A stretch of DNA of 64,000 nucleotides from Hyphomicrobiales bacterium (GCA_028285595.1 JANQOW010000153.1:1-64000), one strand, 5' to 3'; positions 18,229-27,699 are shown, counted from the first letter of the stretch. The notes: a model not told the origin generated them from the sequence alone. Numbers and translations: made by a program.

Positions 18229-19593
18229 ATGCCTTTTGGTTCTTTTTTCGGCTCTGGAAAAAGCACGGCTGCCGATGATTCTGGTGCAGTCGACGATCAT
18301 GGGATCGTTCAGGCCTTGATGAAGTCGCAAGCCTTCATCTCATTTGAACCCGACGGCACGATCTTGACCGCAAATCAGAACTTTCTTGCAGCTCTCGGGT
18401 ACGAGTTGGACGAAGTTCAAGGCAAGCATCACTCGATGTTCTGTGAGCCCGCATATGTGAATACCGAGGAATACAAGGCGTTTTGGAGCCACCTCGCAGC
18501 CGGCAACTTTCACTCTGATGAGTTCAAACGACTCAGTAAAGACGGAGAAGCCGTCCATATTCAGGCAACCTACAACCCAATCAAGAACGAAGATGGCGAG
18601 GTTATCAAGGTTGTAAAGTTCGCCACGAACATCACTACACGGGTTGCTAACGTAGAGGCCCTCGCATCCGCGCTGCAAACCATGGCAGACGGCGACCTTA
18701 AAATCAGGATAACCGAACCGTTCGGACCGGATCTTGAGCGCTTACGGAACGATTTCAACGCCGCAATGTCGTCTATCGAGCAGGCCGTTGCCGTCGCTAA
18801 GGCAGGCGCGAGTTCAATTTCACAAGGCACCGACGAAATCAGCCAAGCTTCCGATGATTTGTCTCGCCGTACAGAAGAGCAAGCAGGCCGCTTGTCGGAA
18901 ACATCTTCCACTTTTGCCGAAATTGCCGAAGCCGTAAGGCAAACCGCCGAAGGCGCCTCAAGCGCGCGGGAGATTGTGTCAACGGCGCATGCTGATGCTG
19001 AAGAAAATGGCGCCATCATGGAGCAAGCCGTTGAGGCAATGCGTTCCATCGAGAGTTCTTCAAAAGAGATTGCGGAGATAATCGGCGTCATTGACGAGAT
19101 CGCGTATCAGACCAACTTGCTCGCTCTTAACGCCGGTGTTGAAGCGGCCCGGGCGGGTGATGCCGGCCGAGGTTTTGCGGTTGTAGCGTCTGAGGTGCGC
19201 GCGCTTGCACAACGCTCGGCGGACGCTGCCAAGCAGATCAAAAACCTGATCACCGTCTCCGGCGAACGTGTTGGCGTGGGTGTCTCTCGCGTCCAGAAGG
19301 CCGGTGATGCCCTACAAAAGATCATTGCCGGTATTACTGAAGTTACAGAAAAATCGACTGAAATTGCGGAAGCTGCCGAGGATCAATCGCAAAGTCTCCA
19401 GAAGGTTAGCGATCTGGTTGGCCAGATGGATCAGATCACACAACAGAACGCGGCGATGGTTGAGGAAACCACTGCTGCTACACGGTCCTTAGCTGAAAAG
19501 AGCAAGGAACTGGCGAAAGTCGTCAATCAGTTTGAGACCAATGATCAAGGAATTGCTGGTGCGGACCAGCAGCATTTCAAAGTGGCCGCATAA
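18229..19593 (+). CDS. Soluble PAS-domain chemoreceptor
   Basis: A cytoplasmic methyl-accepting-type receptor of 454 residues with no membrane segment. A PAS domain spans about residues 25-130 (FEPDGTILTANQNFLAALGY, then EDGEVIKVVKFATNITTR); this subclass, with HSMFCEPAY, is common in energy or redox taxis. A HAMP-like linker and the signalling domain with [20 protein letters not shown] follow. It lacks the DGWEEF tail of the two membrane MCPs. The start at 18229 has TTGGAGGAA upstream. The cofactor or signal of the PAS domain is not clear. Confidence 0.92.
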   Translation: MPFGSFFGSGKSTAADDSGAVDDHGIVQALMKSQAFISFEPDGTILTANQNFLAALGYELDEVQGKHHSMFCEPAYVNTEEYKAFWSHLAAGNFHSDEFKRLSKDGEAVHIQATYNPIKNEDGEVIKVVKFATNITTRVANVEALASALQTMADGDLKIRITEPFGPDLERLRNDFNAAMSSIEQAVAVAKAGASSISQGTDEISQASDDLSRRTEEQAGRLSETSSTFAEIAEAVRQTAEGASSAREIVSTAHADAEENGAIMEQAVEAMRSIESSSKEIAEIIGVIDEIAYQTNLLALNAGVEAARAGDAGRGFAVVASEVRALAQRSADAAKQIKNLITVSGERVGVGVSRVQKAGDALQKIIAGITEVTEKSTEIAEAAEDQSQSLQKVSDLVGQMDQITQQNAAMVEETTAATRSLAEKSKELAKVVNQFETNDQGIAGADQQHFKVAA

Positions 19594-19752
19594 GATCCAT
19601 CTTATGCGCTACGGGAAGTTGTTTGCTCAGGAACGTTGCGCGAGGGCATTGCGCTCAAGCCACGTCCGGATTCACAAGCCCTATCAAGGGACGGGGTGCA
19701 TCATCCCCTCCGTTCCTTGCGTTTCTTCGTGTGAGATGAAAGTGAGTAACGT

Positions 19753-20136
19753 ATGAAAAGCCCGGTTCTCAAAATCCAGCAACAGGTGCAGACCGCTGAG
19801 CAGCGTGTTTATCAGCGCACCGATGTATTTCGCACTGCGGTGATTTACATTGAGGATCGGCAGATCCAGTTCTCCTGCTCACTTCTCAATATCTCCAAGG
19901 GCGGCGCCAAAATCTCTACGGATCGAGCCGCGGACGTCCCTCTCTATTTTGAGCTTGTGAACACAAAGTTTGGGCTAGACACTTGGTGTGAATTGCGATG
20001 GCAACTGAGCGACGAGATCGGCGTCATGTTCATCGATAGCCCGAAAGCGGTCCATGGCGGCGCCGAACAACCAATCTCAAGTACAGAAATTGCTCGCATC
20101 ACCGATCCGGCTTCCGGAAATTTCAATCTGATCTGA
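19753..20136 (+). CDS. PilZ-domain protein, probable c-di-GMP receptor
   Basis: A 127-residue stand-alone PilZ domain. The c-di-GMP-binding signature appears as an arginine-containing N-terminal stretch (EQRVYQRTDVFR, RxxxR-like) followed by the (D/N)xSxxG motif in LLNISKGGAKIS, then strands with CELRWQLSDEIGVMFID. Such proteins couple c-di-GMP to motility or surface behaviour. It follows the PAS receptor by 160 bases and precedes a GGDEF gene, which fits local c-di-GMP signalling. Binding is inferred from the motif. Confidence 0.85.
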   Translation: MKSPVLKIQQQVQTAEQRVYQRTDVFRTAVIYIEDRQIQFSCSLLNISKGGAKISTDRAADVPLYFELVNTKFGLDTWCELRWQLSDEIGVMFIDSPKAVHGGAEQPISSTEIARITDPASGNFNLI

Positions 20137-20225
20137 GCTGCGATTCATCGGCACACCAAAGGCCGCCCGACACTTGCTCGGTCCCAGCCGTAGCCAGGAC
20201 TTGAGACCTGCCGAGCGGTGACCGC

Positions 20226-20342
20226 TCAATATGATTGGCGCCGCTTTGCGTAGAAGATTTGGACGCCAACGAGAATGGTGATCAATAAGGCGATTGGGTA
20301 CGGGGTAATCCCGATCCAATCCATCGCCGAGAAACTCATCAT
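20226..20342 (-). CDS. 38-residue single-pass membrane peptide, not in ORF track
   Basis: A small ORF read on the minus strand between the PilZ and GGDEF genes. It starts at an ATG-ATG pair and ends at a TGA at 20226-20228. A near-perfect Shine-Dalgarno, TAGGAGGT, lies about seven bases upstream of the start. The peptide begins MMSFSAMDWIGITPYP, continues with one hydrophobic segment (IALLITILVGVQIFYA), and ends in a basic tail, KRRQSY. This is the layout of a small inner-membrane protein with the tail inside. Function unknown. The strong ribosome site and clean topology make chance less likely, though translation is not shown. Confidence 0.6.
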   Translation of the reverse strand: MMSFSAMDWIGITPYPIALLITILVGVQIFYAKRRQSY

Positions 20343-20516
20343 GAGTACCTCCTATACGTTACTTACAATCACACCTTAGCGCTGCTGGCTTGCGCGAGCC
20401 TTGCAGCCCTGGAAACTCTAAACGGCTGACCGGCAAGCGTCGCGCAAGGTAGTAACTGCACACCAGAACAACCCAAGTCAGTGATTCGACAACAGCACAA
20501 TCTGAGGACGTAAACC

Positions 20517-21623
20517 GTGAGTGGCAATCCTGCGATCATCCATGGCAACGAATATTCCGGTGCTACCGGTACGAAGGAAGCCAGCGACTTTTCCTCGTCG
20601 ATGGAGATTGCAAACTCTGCGTTCCGGTTCATTCAAACGCATATGACGCCGCCAGTGCCGCGATCATATGAGTTTTGGTATACCTACGCACAAGGCAATA
20701 ACAAGAAGCTCAACGAGCATGTGAATGCGCTGCTGCAACGTGGCGCAGGTCGGCTCAAAGACTATGACATTGAGCAAATTCACGACGAGCACATCAACCA
20801 GAACAGTGCTGAGCATAAGTTGCAACGGGAGACAAGCGAAGGTCTTAGCCAGGAACTCAACACCGTCCATGAGGTGTTGAGAAGCTACCTGACGTCAAGC
20901 GAACAGTTCGGCGATAAACTCTCCCAATCCCTGAATGAGCTTCCCTCTTTCAAGTCAATCGATGATGTAGCCGACGTCCTGAGAGACGTTCTGGCAGAAA
21001 ACGATCGCATGCAGAACGAGACCAGCCAGTTGCGCGCGGCCGTAGAAGCGTCCCAGGAGCAGGTCGACAATCTGGAGCAGAAACTTCAAGCCGCTCGGGA
21101 GGTGAGTTTCTATGATTCGCTGACCCAGTTGCGCAATCGCAGATACTATGATCAGCAACTTCCGCAAGAACTGCTAAAGGCCTCGCTGGAAAACCTGCCG
21201 CTTTGCCTTGCCGTCGCAGATATTGATCACTTCAAGCGGATCAACGACAAATTTGGACACAGCGTTGGCGATGGGGTTCTCAAGCTTTTTGCCAACCTCA
21301 TGTCCAACACGGTCAAAGGTCGCGATATGGTGGTCCGTTACGGCGGCGAGGAATTTGTAATCGTGCTGCCGGAGACGCAAATTGAAGATGCTGTGACACT
21401 CATTGATAAGATCCGCGTAAAGCTGCAAGCCATCAACCTGACTGTCCGCAAGACTGGGCAAACCATCGGCAATGTCACTGCATCTTTCGGTATCGCCCTC
21501 TTTGAACCTGGAGACGATCAGGATTCCTTGTTCATTCGTGCCGATTCTTTGCTTTATCAGGCCAAAAAAGGCGGTCGAAACCGCATTGTCTCCTCGCCTA
21601 AGCCTGACGTGACCACGTCCTGA
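20517..21623 (+). CDS. GGDEF-domain diguanylate cyclase
   Basis: Diguanylate cyclases make c-di-GMP from two GTP. Residues 1-150 form a helical N-terminal region of unknown ligand; a coiled coil spans about 155-195 and leads into the GGDEF domain (FYDSLTQLRNRRYYD, then the active-site GGEEF at 276-280). The residues before it read KGRD, so the canonical RxxD inhibitory site is not intact and product feedback may be weak. No EAL domain or membrane segment is present. The GTG start follows GAGGAC. It faces the same way as flgB, 91 bases downstream. Confidence 0.93.
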   Translation: MSGNPAIIHGNEYSGATGTKEASDFSSSMEIANSAFRFIQTHMTPPVPRSYEFWYTYAQGNNKKLNEHVNALLQRGAGRLKDYDIEQIHDEHINQNSAEHKLQRETSEGLSQELNTVHEVLRSYLTSSEQFGDKLSQSLNELPSFKSIDDVADVLRDVLAENDRMQNETSQLRAAVEASQEQVDNLEQKLQAAREVSFYDSLTQLRNRRYYDQQLPQELLKASLENLPLCLAVADIDHFKRINDKFGHSVGDGVLKLFANLMSNTVKGRDMVVRYGGEEFVIVLPETQIEDAVTLIDKIRVKLQAINLTVRKTGQTIGNVTASFGIALFEPGDDQDSLFIRADSLLYQAKKGGRNRIVSSPKPDVTTS

Positions 21624-21714
21624 AGCCAAAACCGAAGGCAGCCAACAGCACAAGCTTCCGGCAAGTTTGGGCCGCTATCGTGTCACCTTGAAAGTTCAAG
21701 TAAGCGGTGGCTCG

Positions 21715-22089
21715 ATGGATATCTTCTCGTTGGCGTCTGTACACAGTTCTTGGGGCACTGCCCGTCAATCTGTGATCGCCACCAATATCGCCCACGCTGA
21801 TACCCCAGGCTACAAAGCAAAGGATATCGCCGCCTTTGATGCGCAAGTGAAGGCGGCCAATCTACGTGTCCAGACTACTCACGCACGCCATATCCAGCCC
21901 ACGTCCGCTGAAACTGCAGGTTACTCGGCGCAAGTCGACAGCCCTTGGGAGGTTTCCCATTCGGGGAACTCAGTCACGCTTGAGCAGGAGTTGATCAAAT
22001 CCGGAGCGGTGCAGCGGGAGATGACATTGAACACCGCAATCGTGAAGAGCTTCCATCGCATGATGCTCGCAGGCCTGAGGTCGAATTGA
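21715..22089 (+). CDS. flgB: Flagellar proximal rod protein FlgB
   Basis: FlgB forms part of the proximal rod in the periplasm. The N-terminus has the axial-protein motif around [14 protein letters not shown], and the protein ends in the coiled-coil segment that packs in the rod ([16 protein letters not shown]). At 124 residues it has usual length. The track start is 16 codons upstream; the ATG at 21715 gives the family N-terminus. It is the first gene of the flgB-to-fliP operon. Confidence 0.95.
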   Translation: MDIFSLASVHSSWGTARQSVIATNIAHADTPGYKAKDIAAFDAQVKAANLRVQTTHARHIQPTSAETAGYSAQVDSPWEVSHSGNSVTLEQELIKSGAVQREMTLNTAIVKSFHRMMLAGLRSN

Positions 22090-22091
22090 CG

Positions 22092-22508
22092 ATGGATAGC
22101 CTTGCCGCCTCACTCCAGATTTCCGCATCCGGGCTTCGAGCGCAAGCTGAGCGGATGCGCGTGGTTTCTGAGAACCTGGCTAACAGCCAATCCACCGGAT
22201 CCACACCCGGTGCAGACCCTTATCAGCGCAAGACCATCTCTTTTGAGTCGGAACTGGCTAAGGTCTCCAACGCAGAGTTGGTGAGAGTCGGGCGGCTTGG
22301 CCGCGACCAGACGCCATTTCCCATCGAGCACCGACCAGGCCACCCAGCCGCAGATGCTGCAGGGTACGTCAAGCTGCCCAACGTGCGCCCGATTGTTGAA
22401 CTGGCCGATCTGAGAGAAGCCAACAGATCATACGAGGCCAACCTGCAGGTCATTCGCCAGATACGCCAAATTCAATCGATGACAATCGATCTTCTGAGGA
22501 GTTCGTGA
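22092..22508 (+). CDS. flgC: Flagellar proximal rod protein FlgC
   Basis: FlgC is a proximal rod subunit. It has the axial N-terminal motif ([25 protein letters not shown]) and the matching C-terminal helix ([20 protein letters not shown]). It has 138 residues. The start ATG lies two bases past the flgB stop; an in-frame TTG two codons upstream is less likely. Confidence 0.95.
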   Translation: MDSLAASLQISASGLRAQAERMRVVSENLANSQSTGSTPGADPYQRKTISFESELAKVSNAELVRVGRLGRDQTPFPIEHRPGHPAADAAGYVKLPNVRPIVELADLREANRSYEANLQVIRQIRQIQSMTIDLLRSS

Positions 22509-22807
22509 TGATTGAGTCCGTTTCATTCTCCGCTGGGGCAACAAGGATGCCCTCAGCACTGGAAAGCACATCGACGACGAGCAGTGCCGCGACCTCGTTT
22601 GGGCAGGTTCTGCAGCAAACGGCAGCCGACGCGGTGAGCAACGTGAGCAAAGCGGAAGCAACCGCCATTGACGGATTGCAGGGCAAAGCCGGCACCCGAG
22701 AGGTGGTGGATGCGATCATGCAGGCTGAACGCTCCATGCAAACAGCCATCGCGATCCGCGACAAGCTCGTTTCGGCCTACCACGAACTTTCCAGAATGCA
22801 GATTTAA
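22508..22807 (+). CDS. fliE: Flagellar MS-ring/rod junction protein FliE
   Basis: FliE joins the MS ring to the proximal rod and is exported early. The small 99-residue protein has the family pattern with FGQVLQQTAADAVSNV and the C-terminal helix MQTAIAIRDKLVSAYHELSRMQ. The ATG overlaps the flgC stop by one base (TGATG), so the two are likely coupled. Confidence 0.92.
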   Translation: MIESVSFSAGATRMPSALESTSTTSSAATSFGQVLQQTAADAVSNVSKAEATAIDGLQGKAGTREVVDAIMQAERSMQTAIAIRDKLVSAYHELSRMQI

Positions 22808-22817
22808 CGGGTGAATC

Positions 22818-23606
22818 ATGAAAGCACTTGCCATCGCAGCGACGGGTATGAACGCTCAACAGTTGAATGTTGAAGTCATCGCCAACAACATCGCTAACAT
22901 CAACACCACAGGCTTCAAGCGGGCACGCGCCGAGTTCACCGATCTGCTTTATCAGGCAGAACGTCTCGCCGGTGTCGAAAATCGCGGCGGTCAGGACGCT
23001 GTGCCGGAGGGCGCCCATCTTGGTCTGGGCGTTCGGACCACTGCAATTCGAAGCCTCCACTTGCAAGGCGGTTTGACCAGCACCGGGAACCGGCTTGATC
23101 TTGCTTTGAACGGCCGTGGTTGGTTTCAGGTAACCGGCCCAGATGGCGACACGCTCTATACACGCGCCGGAGCCTTCAACACGAATGGCAATGGACAGAT
23201 CGTTACCCCGGATGGCTATGCCGTGCAGCCGGCGATAACGGTTCCAGACAACACCACTGATATTGTCGTCAACCGGTCCGGCCAGGTATTCGTCCGGGTG
23301 GACGGCCAGACCGATCTGCAGGAACTTGGGCAGCTCAGCTTGGCGAATTTTGCTAACGAAAGCGGTCTTCTTCCGCTCGGGAACAATCTCTACAGCCAGA
23401 CCACCGCATCAGGCGATGCCGTAACCGGGGTTGCAGGTGATCCCGGCTTTGCTGAAATCCAACAGGGTTATCTTGAAAACTCGAATGTGGATGCGGTGAA
23501 AGAAATCACTGAGCTGATCTCGGCTCAGCGGGCCTATGAGATGAATTCCAAAGTCATTCAAGCGGCCGACACCATGGCCGGGGTCGTTTCACAAGGCTTA
23601 AGGTAA
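22818..23606 (+). CDS. flgG: Flagellar distal rod protein FlgG
   Basis: FlgG builds the distal rod. The 262-residue protein has the N-terminal axial motif ([18 protein letters not shown]), the central core with [11 protein letters not shown], and the C-terminal helix with [25 protein letters not shown] split by family-typical residues. The length matches FlgG and not the shorter FlgF. It lies in the basal-body operon with flgA following directly. Confidence 0.97.
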   Translation: MKALAIAATGMNAQQLNVEVIANNIANINTTGFKRARAEFTDLLYQAERLAGVENRGGQDAVPEGAHLGLGVRTTAIRSLHLQGGLTSTGNRLDLALNGRGWFQVTGPDGDTLYTRAGAFNTNGNGQIVTPDGYAVQPAITVPDNTTDIVVNRSGQVFVRVDGQTDLQELGQLSLANFANESGLLPLGNNLYSQTTASGDAVTGVAGDPGFAEIQQGYLENSNVDAVKEITELISAQRAYEMNSKVIQAADTMAGVVSQGLR

Positions 23607-24097
23607 TGCTGGCTGGTTGGGCCAATACATTTCTGCGTAATACCTTTCTGGGTTTGAGTGCAGCTTGCTATCTCGGTGTGGCCTTCGCCTCACACGCCAC
23701 CGCGGAACCTGTCCCCTTCTTGGTTCCCACGCGCACGGTTTACCCCGGACAAGACGTCTCAAAAGGGCGGCTCGAGATCCGCCACTTCCGGGCCTCCTAT
23801 GGCGCCAATCTTCGGGCGGTTAAGCATCACCAACAAGTCCTTGGCAAGGTAGCGGCGAAAACTCTGATACCCATGCGGCCAATTCTCTTGAAGAACCTGC
23901 GCGAGCCTCATCTTGTACGTGCCGGCTCTCGCTCCAAATTGATCTTCTCCAAGGGTGCCCTCACCATCACCGCCGTCGTTACCGCGCAAGAACCAGGGTC
24001 GGCTGGCGATTTAATCCGAGTGCGCAACGTGGACAGTGGCAAATATCTCATGGCTCGGGTCCGCCCAGATGGCGAGTTGGAGCTTGAGCGTCCATGA
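23606..24097 (+). CDS. flgA: P-ring assembly chaperone FlgA
   Basis: FlgA is a periplasmic chaperone that helps FlgI form the P ring. The 163-residue protein has a signal-peptide-like N-terminus (FLGLSAACYLGVAFASHATA) and the SAF-type region with VPTRTVYPGQDVSKG near the start. The C-terminal half has GDLIRVRNVDSGKYLMARV. The ATG overlaps the flgG stop by one base (TAATG). Short FlgA forms such as this are usual in rhizobia. Confidence 0.9.
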   Translation: MLAGWANTFLRNTFLGLSAACYLGVAFASHATAEPVPFLVPTRTVYPGQDVSKGRLEIRHFRASYGANLRAVKHHQQVLGKVAAKTLIPMRPILLKNLREPHLVRAGSRSKLIFSKGALTITAVVTAQEPGSAGDLIRVRNVDSGKYLMARVRPDGELELERP

Positions 24098-25194
24098 AAG
24101 CACTCATTGCAGCACTTCTCATCCTGGCGAGTGCTGGCGCGCCTGCGTGGTCGCAGGCACGGATCAAAGATATTGCGTCCATACGTGGCCCCCAAGACAA
24201 CCAGCTGTTCGGCTATGGTTTGGTTATTGGTCTTCAAGGAACTGGCGATAGCTTGCGGAACGTGCCCTTTCTCGGCGAATCTCTTCGCTCCATGCTGGAC
24301 CGCATGGGCATACGATATGGCAACAGTTTACCCCGCACCAAGAACATCGCAGCCGTCGCCGTGACGGCAACCCTTCCGCCCTTCGTCGGAAAGGGAGCGA
24401 ACATTGACGTGGCCGTGTCTTCGATTGGAGATGCCAGTTCATTGCTCGGTGGCACGCTCGTTCTCACGCCGCTTTATGGCGCCAACCGCGAGATTTATGC
24501 TGTTGCCCAAGGGCCGCTCACAGTCACCGGCTTTGCAAAGGAAGGCGAGGCGGAAAGCGTGAGCCAAGGGATCCCCACAAATGGCCGCATCCCAAACGGC
24601 GCAATTGTGGAACGTGAGATCAGGGGTAACTTTGCAGGGCTGAAAGATCTGAAGCTGGAATTGCGAAACGCCGACTTCGACACGGCCATATCCGTGACAG
24701 ACGCCATCAACCGCTTCACGAGAAAGATGTTTCGCAAAAGCCTGGCAATCGAGAAAGACGCGCGCACCATCGCCGTGGAGAAGCCCAAGGGCATCAGCAC
24801 CGCACGCTTCGCTGCCGCGATCGGCCAGCTCCGGGTACGGCCGGACAACACCGCCAAAGTCGTCGTGGATGAGAGCACCGGTACGGTGGTGATCGGCGCA
24901 AACGTGAAAGTCTCCACCGTTGCTGTAACCCACGGCAATCTCACCGTAAAAATCACTGAACGGCCAAAAGTTGTTCAGCCTGAACCTTTCTCAGACGGAC
25001 AGACCGCCGTGGAACCCAATACGCGCATTCAGGCAGAAGAGGGCGAAGGCCGAGTGGCGGTGCTTGAGGGCACAGATCTTGACACGCTTACCGATGGTCT
25101 CAATGCCATGGGGCTGAAACCCAGCGGGATCATCAGCATTCTGCAAGCCATAAAGACGAGCGGGGCGCTCCAAGCTGAGCTGGTGGTGCAATGA
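24094..25194 (+). CDS. flgI: Flagellar P-ring protein FlgI
   Basis: FlgI forms the P ring in the peptidoglycan layer. The 366-residue protein has a cleavable signal peptide (ALLILASAGAPAWSQ) and the family start RIKDIASIRGPQDNQLFGYG with GLQGTGD. The central body has GGTLVLTPLYGA, and the end is DTLTDGLNAMGLKPSGIISI. It overlaps flgA by four bases and motE by four, so the three are coupled. Confidence 0.97.
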   Translation: MKALIAALLILASAGAPAWSQARIKDIASIRGPQDNQLFGYGLVIGLQGTGDSLRNVPFLGESLRSMLDRMGIRYGNSLPRTKNIAAVAVTATLPPFVGKGANIDVAVSSIGDASSLLGGTLVLTPLYGANREIYAVAQGPLTVTGFAKEGEAESVSQGIPTNGRIPNGAIVEREIRGNFAGLKDLKLELRNADFDTAISVTDAINRFTRKMFRKSLAIEKDARTIAVEKPKGISTARFAAAIGQLRVRPDNTAKVVVDESTGTVVIGANVKVSTVAVTHGNLTVKITERPKVVQPEPFSDGQTAVEPNTRIQAEEGEGRVAVLEGTDLDTLTDGLNAMGLKPSGIISILQAIKTSGALQAELVVQ

Positions 25195-25718
25195 TGGCGC
25201 GCGTAGCAAAGCCAGTACGTTCCCTGGCAGCGATCCCGCTCTTGCTCGCCGGCTTTGTGTGGCTTGGCACAACCGGTGCGCACACTGCTGAAAAGACCAT
25301 GACCGAAAAAGCCCCGATGGCGGACGGCGGTTTTTGCACCAACATCAAAGATGCCGCCTCTGAAGCGCGCGCAGCTTTCCGGCTGAAGAAGCTCAAAGAG
25401 GTCGAAAAGCAGATCGAAGAACGCATTGCCGCGCTGGAGGAGAAGAGCCAGGAAATAAAATCCTGGCTCGAACGGCGCGAGAACTTCATTGAGAAGGCAC
25501 AAAATCAGCTGGTCGACATTTACAAGCTCATGCGGCCCGACGCTGCTGCACTTCAGATTTCGGCCCTCGACGAAATGACAGCCGCTGCGATTTTGCTGAA
25601 GCTCAAGCCAAGAACCGCGAGCACGATTTTGAACGAGATGGATGCAAAAACAGCTGCACGTCTGGCGAGCTTTGTGTCCTACGCGGCCAAAAAGGCCGGC
25701 AAGAAAGGTAAGTCATGA
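25191..25718 (+). CDS. motE: MotE-type periplasmic motility chaperone
   Basis: A 175-residue protein with an N-terminal hydrophobic segment (SLAAIPLLLAGFVWLGTTG), a coiled coil (LKKLKEVEKQIEERIAALEE), and a C-terminal MgtE-intracellular-domain-like fold (MTAAAILLKLKPRTASTILNE). In Sinorhizobium meliloti a protein with this layout, MotE, sits between flgI and flgH and acts as a chaperone for MotC. Position and domain plan agree here, and motC lies in this window. Confidence 0.88.
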   Translation: MMARVAKPVRSLAAIPLLLAGFVWLGTTGAHTAEKTMTEKAPMADGGFCTNIKDAASEARAAFRLKKLKEVEKQIEERIAALEEKSQEIKSWLERRENFIEKAQNQLVDIYKLMRPDAAALQISALDEMTAAAILLKLKPRTASTILNEMDAKTAARLASFVSYAAKKAGKKGKS

Positions 25719-26440
25719 AGTCGTTTGTAACCGTTGCGTCGGCGTTCCTCATCCTCTCGGGATGTGCCGCGAGACTTGAAGATTTCAACCGTCCACCCAA
25801 GCTGTCACCGCTGACCTACAATATGGTCGCACCGGCCGGTCACACCCCTGGCACGCAGATGACGTATCAACCGAAAGAGCCCGAGGGCTATTCGTTGTGG
25901 CAAGATCGTGGTGGTAGCCTGTTCAGAAATCCTCGGGCAGCCAAAGTTGGCGACATCCTCACCGTAGAAATCAAGATCGACGACAAAGCGACCTTGGACA
26001 ATTCCACGAACAGGTCACGGGACTCGAGCGCCAGCAATGGTGCAGATAGCAATATCGGCTTTAGCGGTTCGAAGATCCCTATACCCTTCACCTTCACACT
26101 CGACGGTGAAGTTGGAACCAGAGGCAAAACGGAAACCAAGGGAACAGGATCGATCGATCGCAGCGAAGAGATCGATCTCTCCATTGCTGCGGTGGTCATT
26201 CGCGTGCTGCCAAATCATAACCTGGCGATCCGTGGGTCGCAGGAAGTTCGTGTGAACCATGAGGTTCGTGTTCTCACCATCACCGGGATTGTGCGCCCCG
26301 AGGATATCGATGGCCGGAACATGATCTCATACGAGAAGATCGCCGAGGCGCGAATCTCATATGGCGGCAGAGGCCGCATCACAGAAGTGCAGCAGCCCGG
26401 TTGGGGCCAGCAATTTCTGGATTTGATTGCACCGTTTTAA
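25715..26440 (+). CDS. flgH: Flagellar L-ring lipoprotein FlgH
   Basis: FlgH forms the L ring in the outer membrane. It has a lipobox, LILSGCAA, with the acylated cysteine at position 17. The mature protein has SLWQDRGGSLFRNPRAAKVGDILTV cut by family-typical residues and the conserved ITGIVRPEDIDGRNMISYEKIAEARISYGG segment. It has 241 residues. It overlaps motE by four bases. Confidence 0.97.
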   Translation: MKSFVTVASAFLILSGCAARLEDFNRPPKLSPLTYNMVAPAGHTPGTQMTYQPKEPEGYSLWQDRGGSLFRNPRAAKVGDILTVEIKIDDKATLDNSTNRSRDSSASNGADSNIGFSGSKIPIPFTFTLDGEVGTRGKTETKGTGSIDRSEEIDLSIAAVVIRVLPNHNLAIRGSQEVRVNHEVRVLTITGIVRPEDIDGRNMISYEKIAEARISYGGRGRITEVQQPGWGQQFLDLIAPF

Positions 26441-26458
26441 CCTGCGCGGGGGAGCTTG

Positions 26459-26965
26459 ATGGCTGACGCAACTGAAGACGAAGGCGAGGACTCCGGAGCC
26501 CCTAAAGGGCCCTCCCTTGTGATCATACTTGCCATGGTGGTGGGTTTGACAGTGGTTGCGGGTGCAGCTGGCGGCGGCTTGGGCCTGTTCTTGGCGCCCA
26601 CAATGCAGGCCGAGAAGACTGATGAAGAAAAGGCCGAGGAGCCGAAAGAAACACCACCTGAGTACTCGAGTGGTCAACGCTTAAAAGCGCTCCAACCGAT
26701 TGTCACCAACTTGGCTAAACCTAAGAAGGTGTTCATTCGCTTGGAGAGCAGTGTGATCTTCAGCAAGGCACCAGAAGGCAACCCGGACGAGATGACTGCC
26801 AGGCTGGCCAATGATTTTTTGAACTTTCTGCGAACCTTGACCATAGGCAGGATCGAGGGGCCTAGCGGCATTTTGCATTTGAAGACTGACCTCACTGAGA
26901 TCGCCCGTATACGATCCGAAGGTCAGATTGAAGAAGTCATCATTAGCTCATTGGTTGTAGAATGA
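26459..26965 (+). CDS. fliL: Flagellar basal-body-associated protein FliL
   Basis: FliL is a single-pass inner-membrane protein around the stator. After an acidic cytoplasmic tail there is one membrane segment (LVIILAMVVGLTVVAGAAGGG), then the periplasmic domain with PIVTNLAKPKKVFIRLESSVIF and the C-terminal helix. It has 168 residues. I start at ATG 26459, which follows a GGGGGAG site, rather than the TTG one codon upstream. It overlaps fliP by four bases. Confidence 0.93.
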   Translation: MADATEDEGEDSGAPKGPSLVIILAMVVGLTVVAGAAGGGLGLFLAPTMQAEKTDEEKAEEPKETPPEYSSGQRLKALQPIVTNLAKPKKVFIRLESSVIFSKAPEGNPDEMTARLANDFLNFLRTLTIGRIEGPSGILHLKTDLTEIARIRSEGQIEEVIISSLVVE

Positions 26966-27699
26966 AACGGGTTTGCCTGACGCTCTTCTTGCTGTTGGCC
27001 TGGTCCACTCCAGCTTTCGCTCAAGTGGAAGAGCTGAAAAACCTCTTGGAAGGTCAAGACGGGGTCTTCTCCGCGCGATTGGTCCAGTTGATTGCTCTGA
27101 TCACTGTCTTGTCGATTGCGCCCGGGCTGCTGATTATGGTGACGAGCTTCACGCGCATCGTTGTGGTTTTGTCGTTTCTTCGCAGCGGCCTTGGTCTTCA
27201 AAGCACACCTGCCAACCCTATTCTCATTAGCTTGGCCCTTTTCATGACATTCTATGTCATGGGACCTACATTTGAGACGGCCTGGCAGCGCGGCTTGCAG
27301 CCTTTGATGCAAAACGAGATCAATGAAACTGAGGCGTTTGAGCGGATCGTCAAGCCGTTCCGCGAATTCATGCGCAAGCAGGTCAGAGATAAAGATCTCA
27401 AACTGTTCTCAGAGCTTGCGGATTTGGATATCAGCCAATCGGCAGCCGATGAAGAAATCGAGCTCAGAATCCTGGTGCCGGCGTTCATGATTTCAGAACT
27501 CAGGCGGGGCTTTGAAATTGGACTCTTGATCATTCTACCCTTTCTGGTGATCGATCTGATCGTCGCCACACTCACCATGTCGATGGGCATGATGATGTTG
27601 CCACCAACGGTCATATCCCTGCCCTTCAAGGTCCTGTTTTTCATCTTGATGGACGGATGGAACCTGCTCGTAGGAAGTCTGGTTCGATCGTTTGCTTGA
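26962..27699 (+). CDS. fliP: Flagellar export gate protein FliP
   Basis: FliP is a core channel subunit of the flagellar type III export gate. The 245-residue protein has a cleavable signal peptide (LTLFLLLAWSTPAFA), then four membrane segments with MVTSFTRIVVVLSFLR, ILISLALFMTFYVM and the conserved end segment VLFFILMDGWNLLVGSLV. It is the last gene of the flgB operon. No fliO gene was found nearby. Confidence 0.97.
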   Translation: MKRVCLTLFLLLAWSTPAFAQVEELKNLLEGQDGVFSARLVQLIALITVLSIAPGLLIMVTSFTRIVVVLSFLRSGLGLQSTPANPILISLALFMTFYVMGPTFETAWQRGLQPLMQNEINETEAFERIVKPFREFMRKQVRDKDLKLFSELADLDISQSAADEEIELRILVPAFMISELRRGFEIGLLIILPFLVIDLIVATLTMSMGMMMLPPTVISLPFKVLFFILMDGWNLLVGSLVRSFA

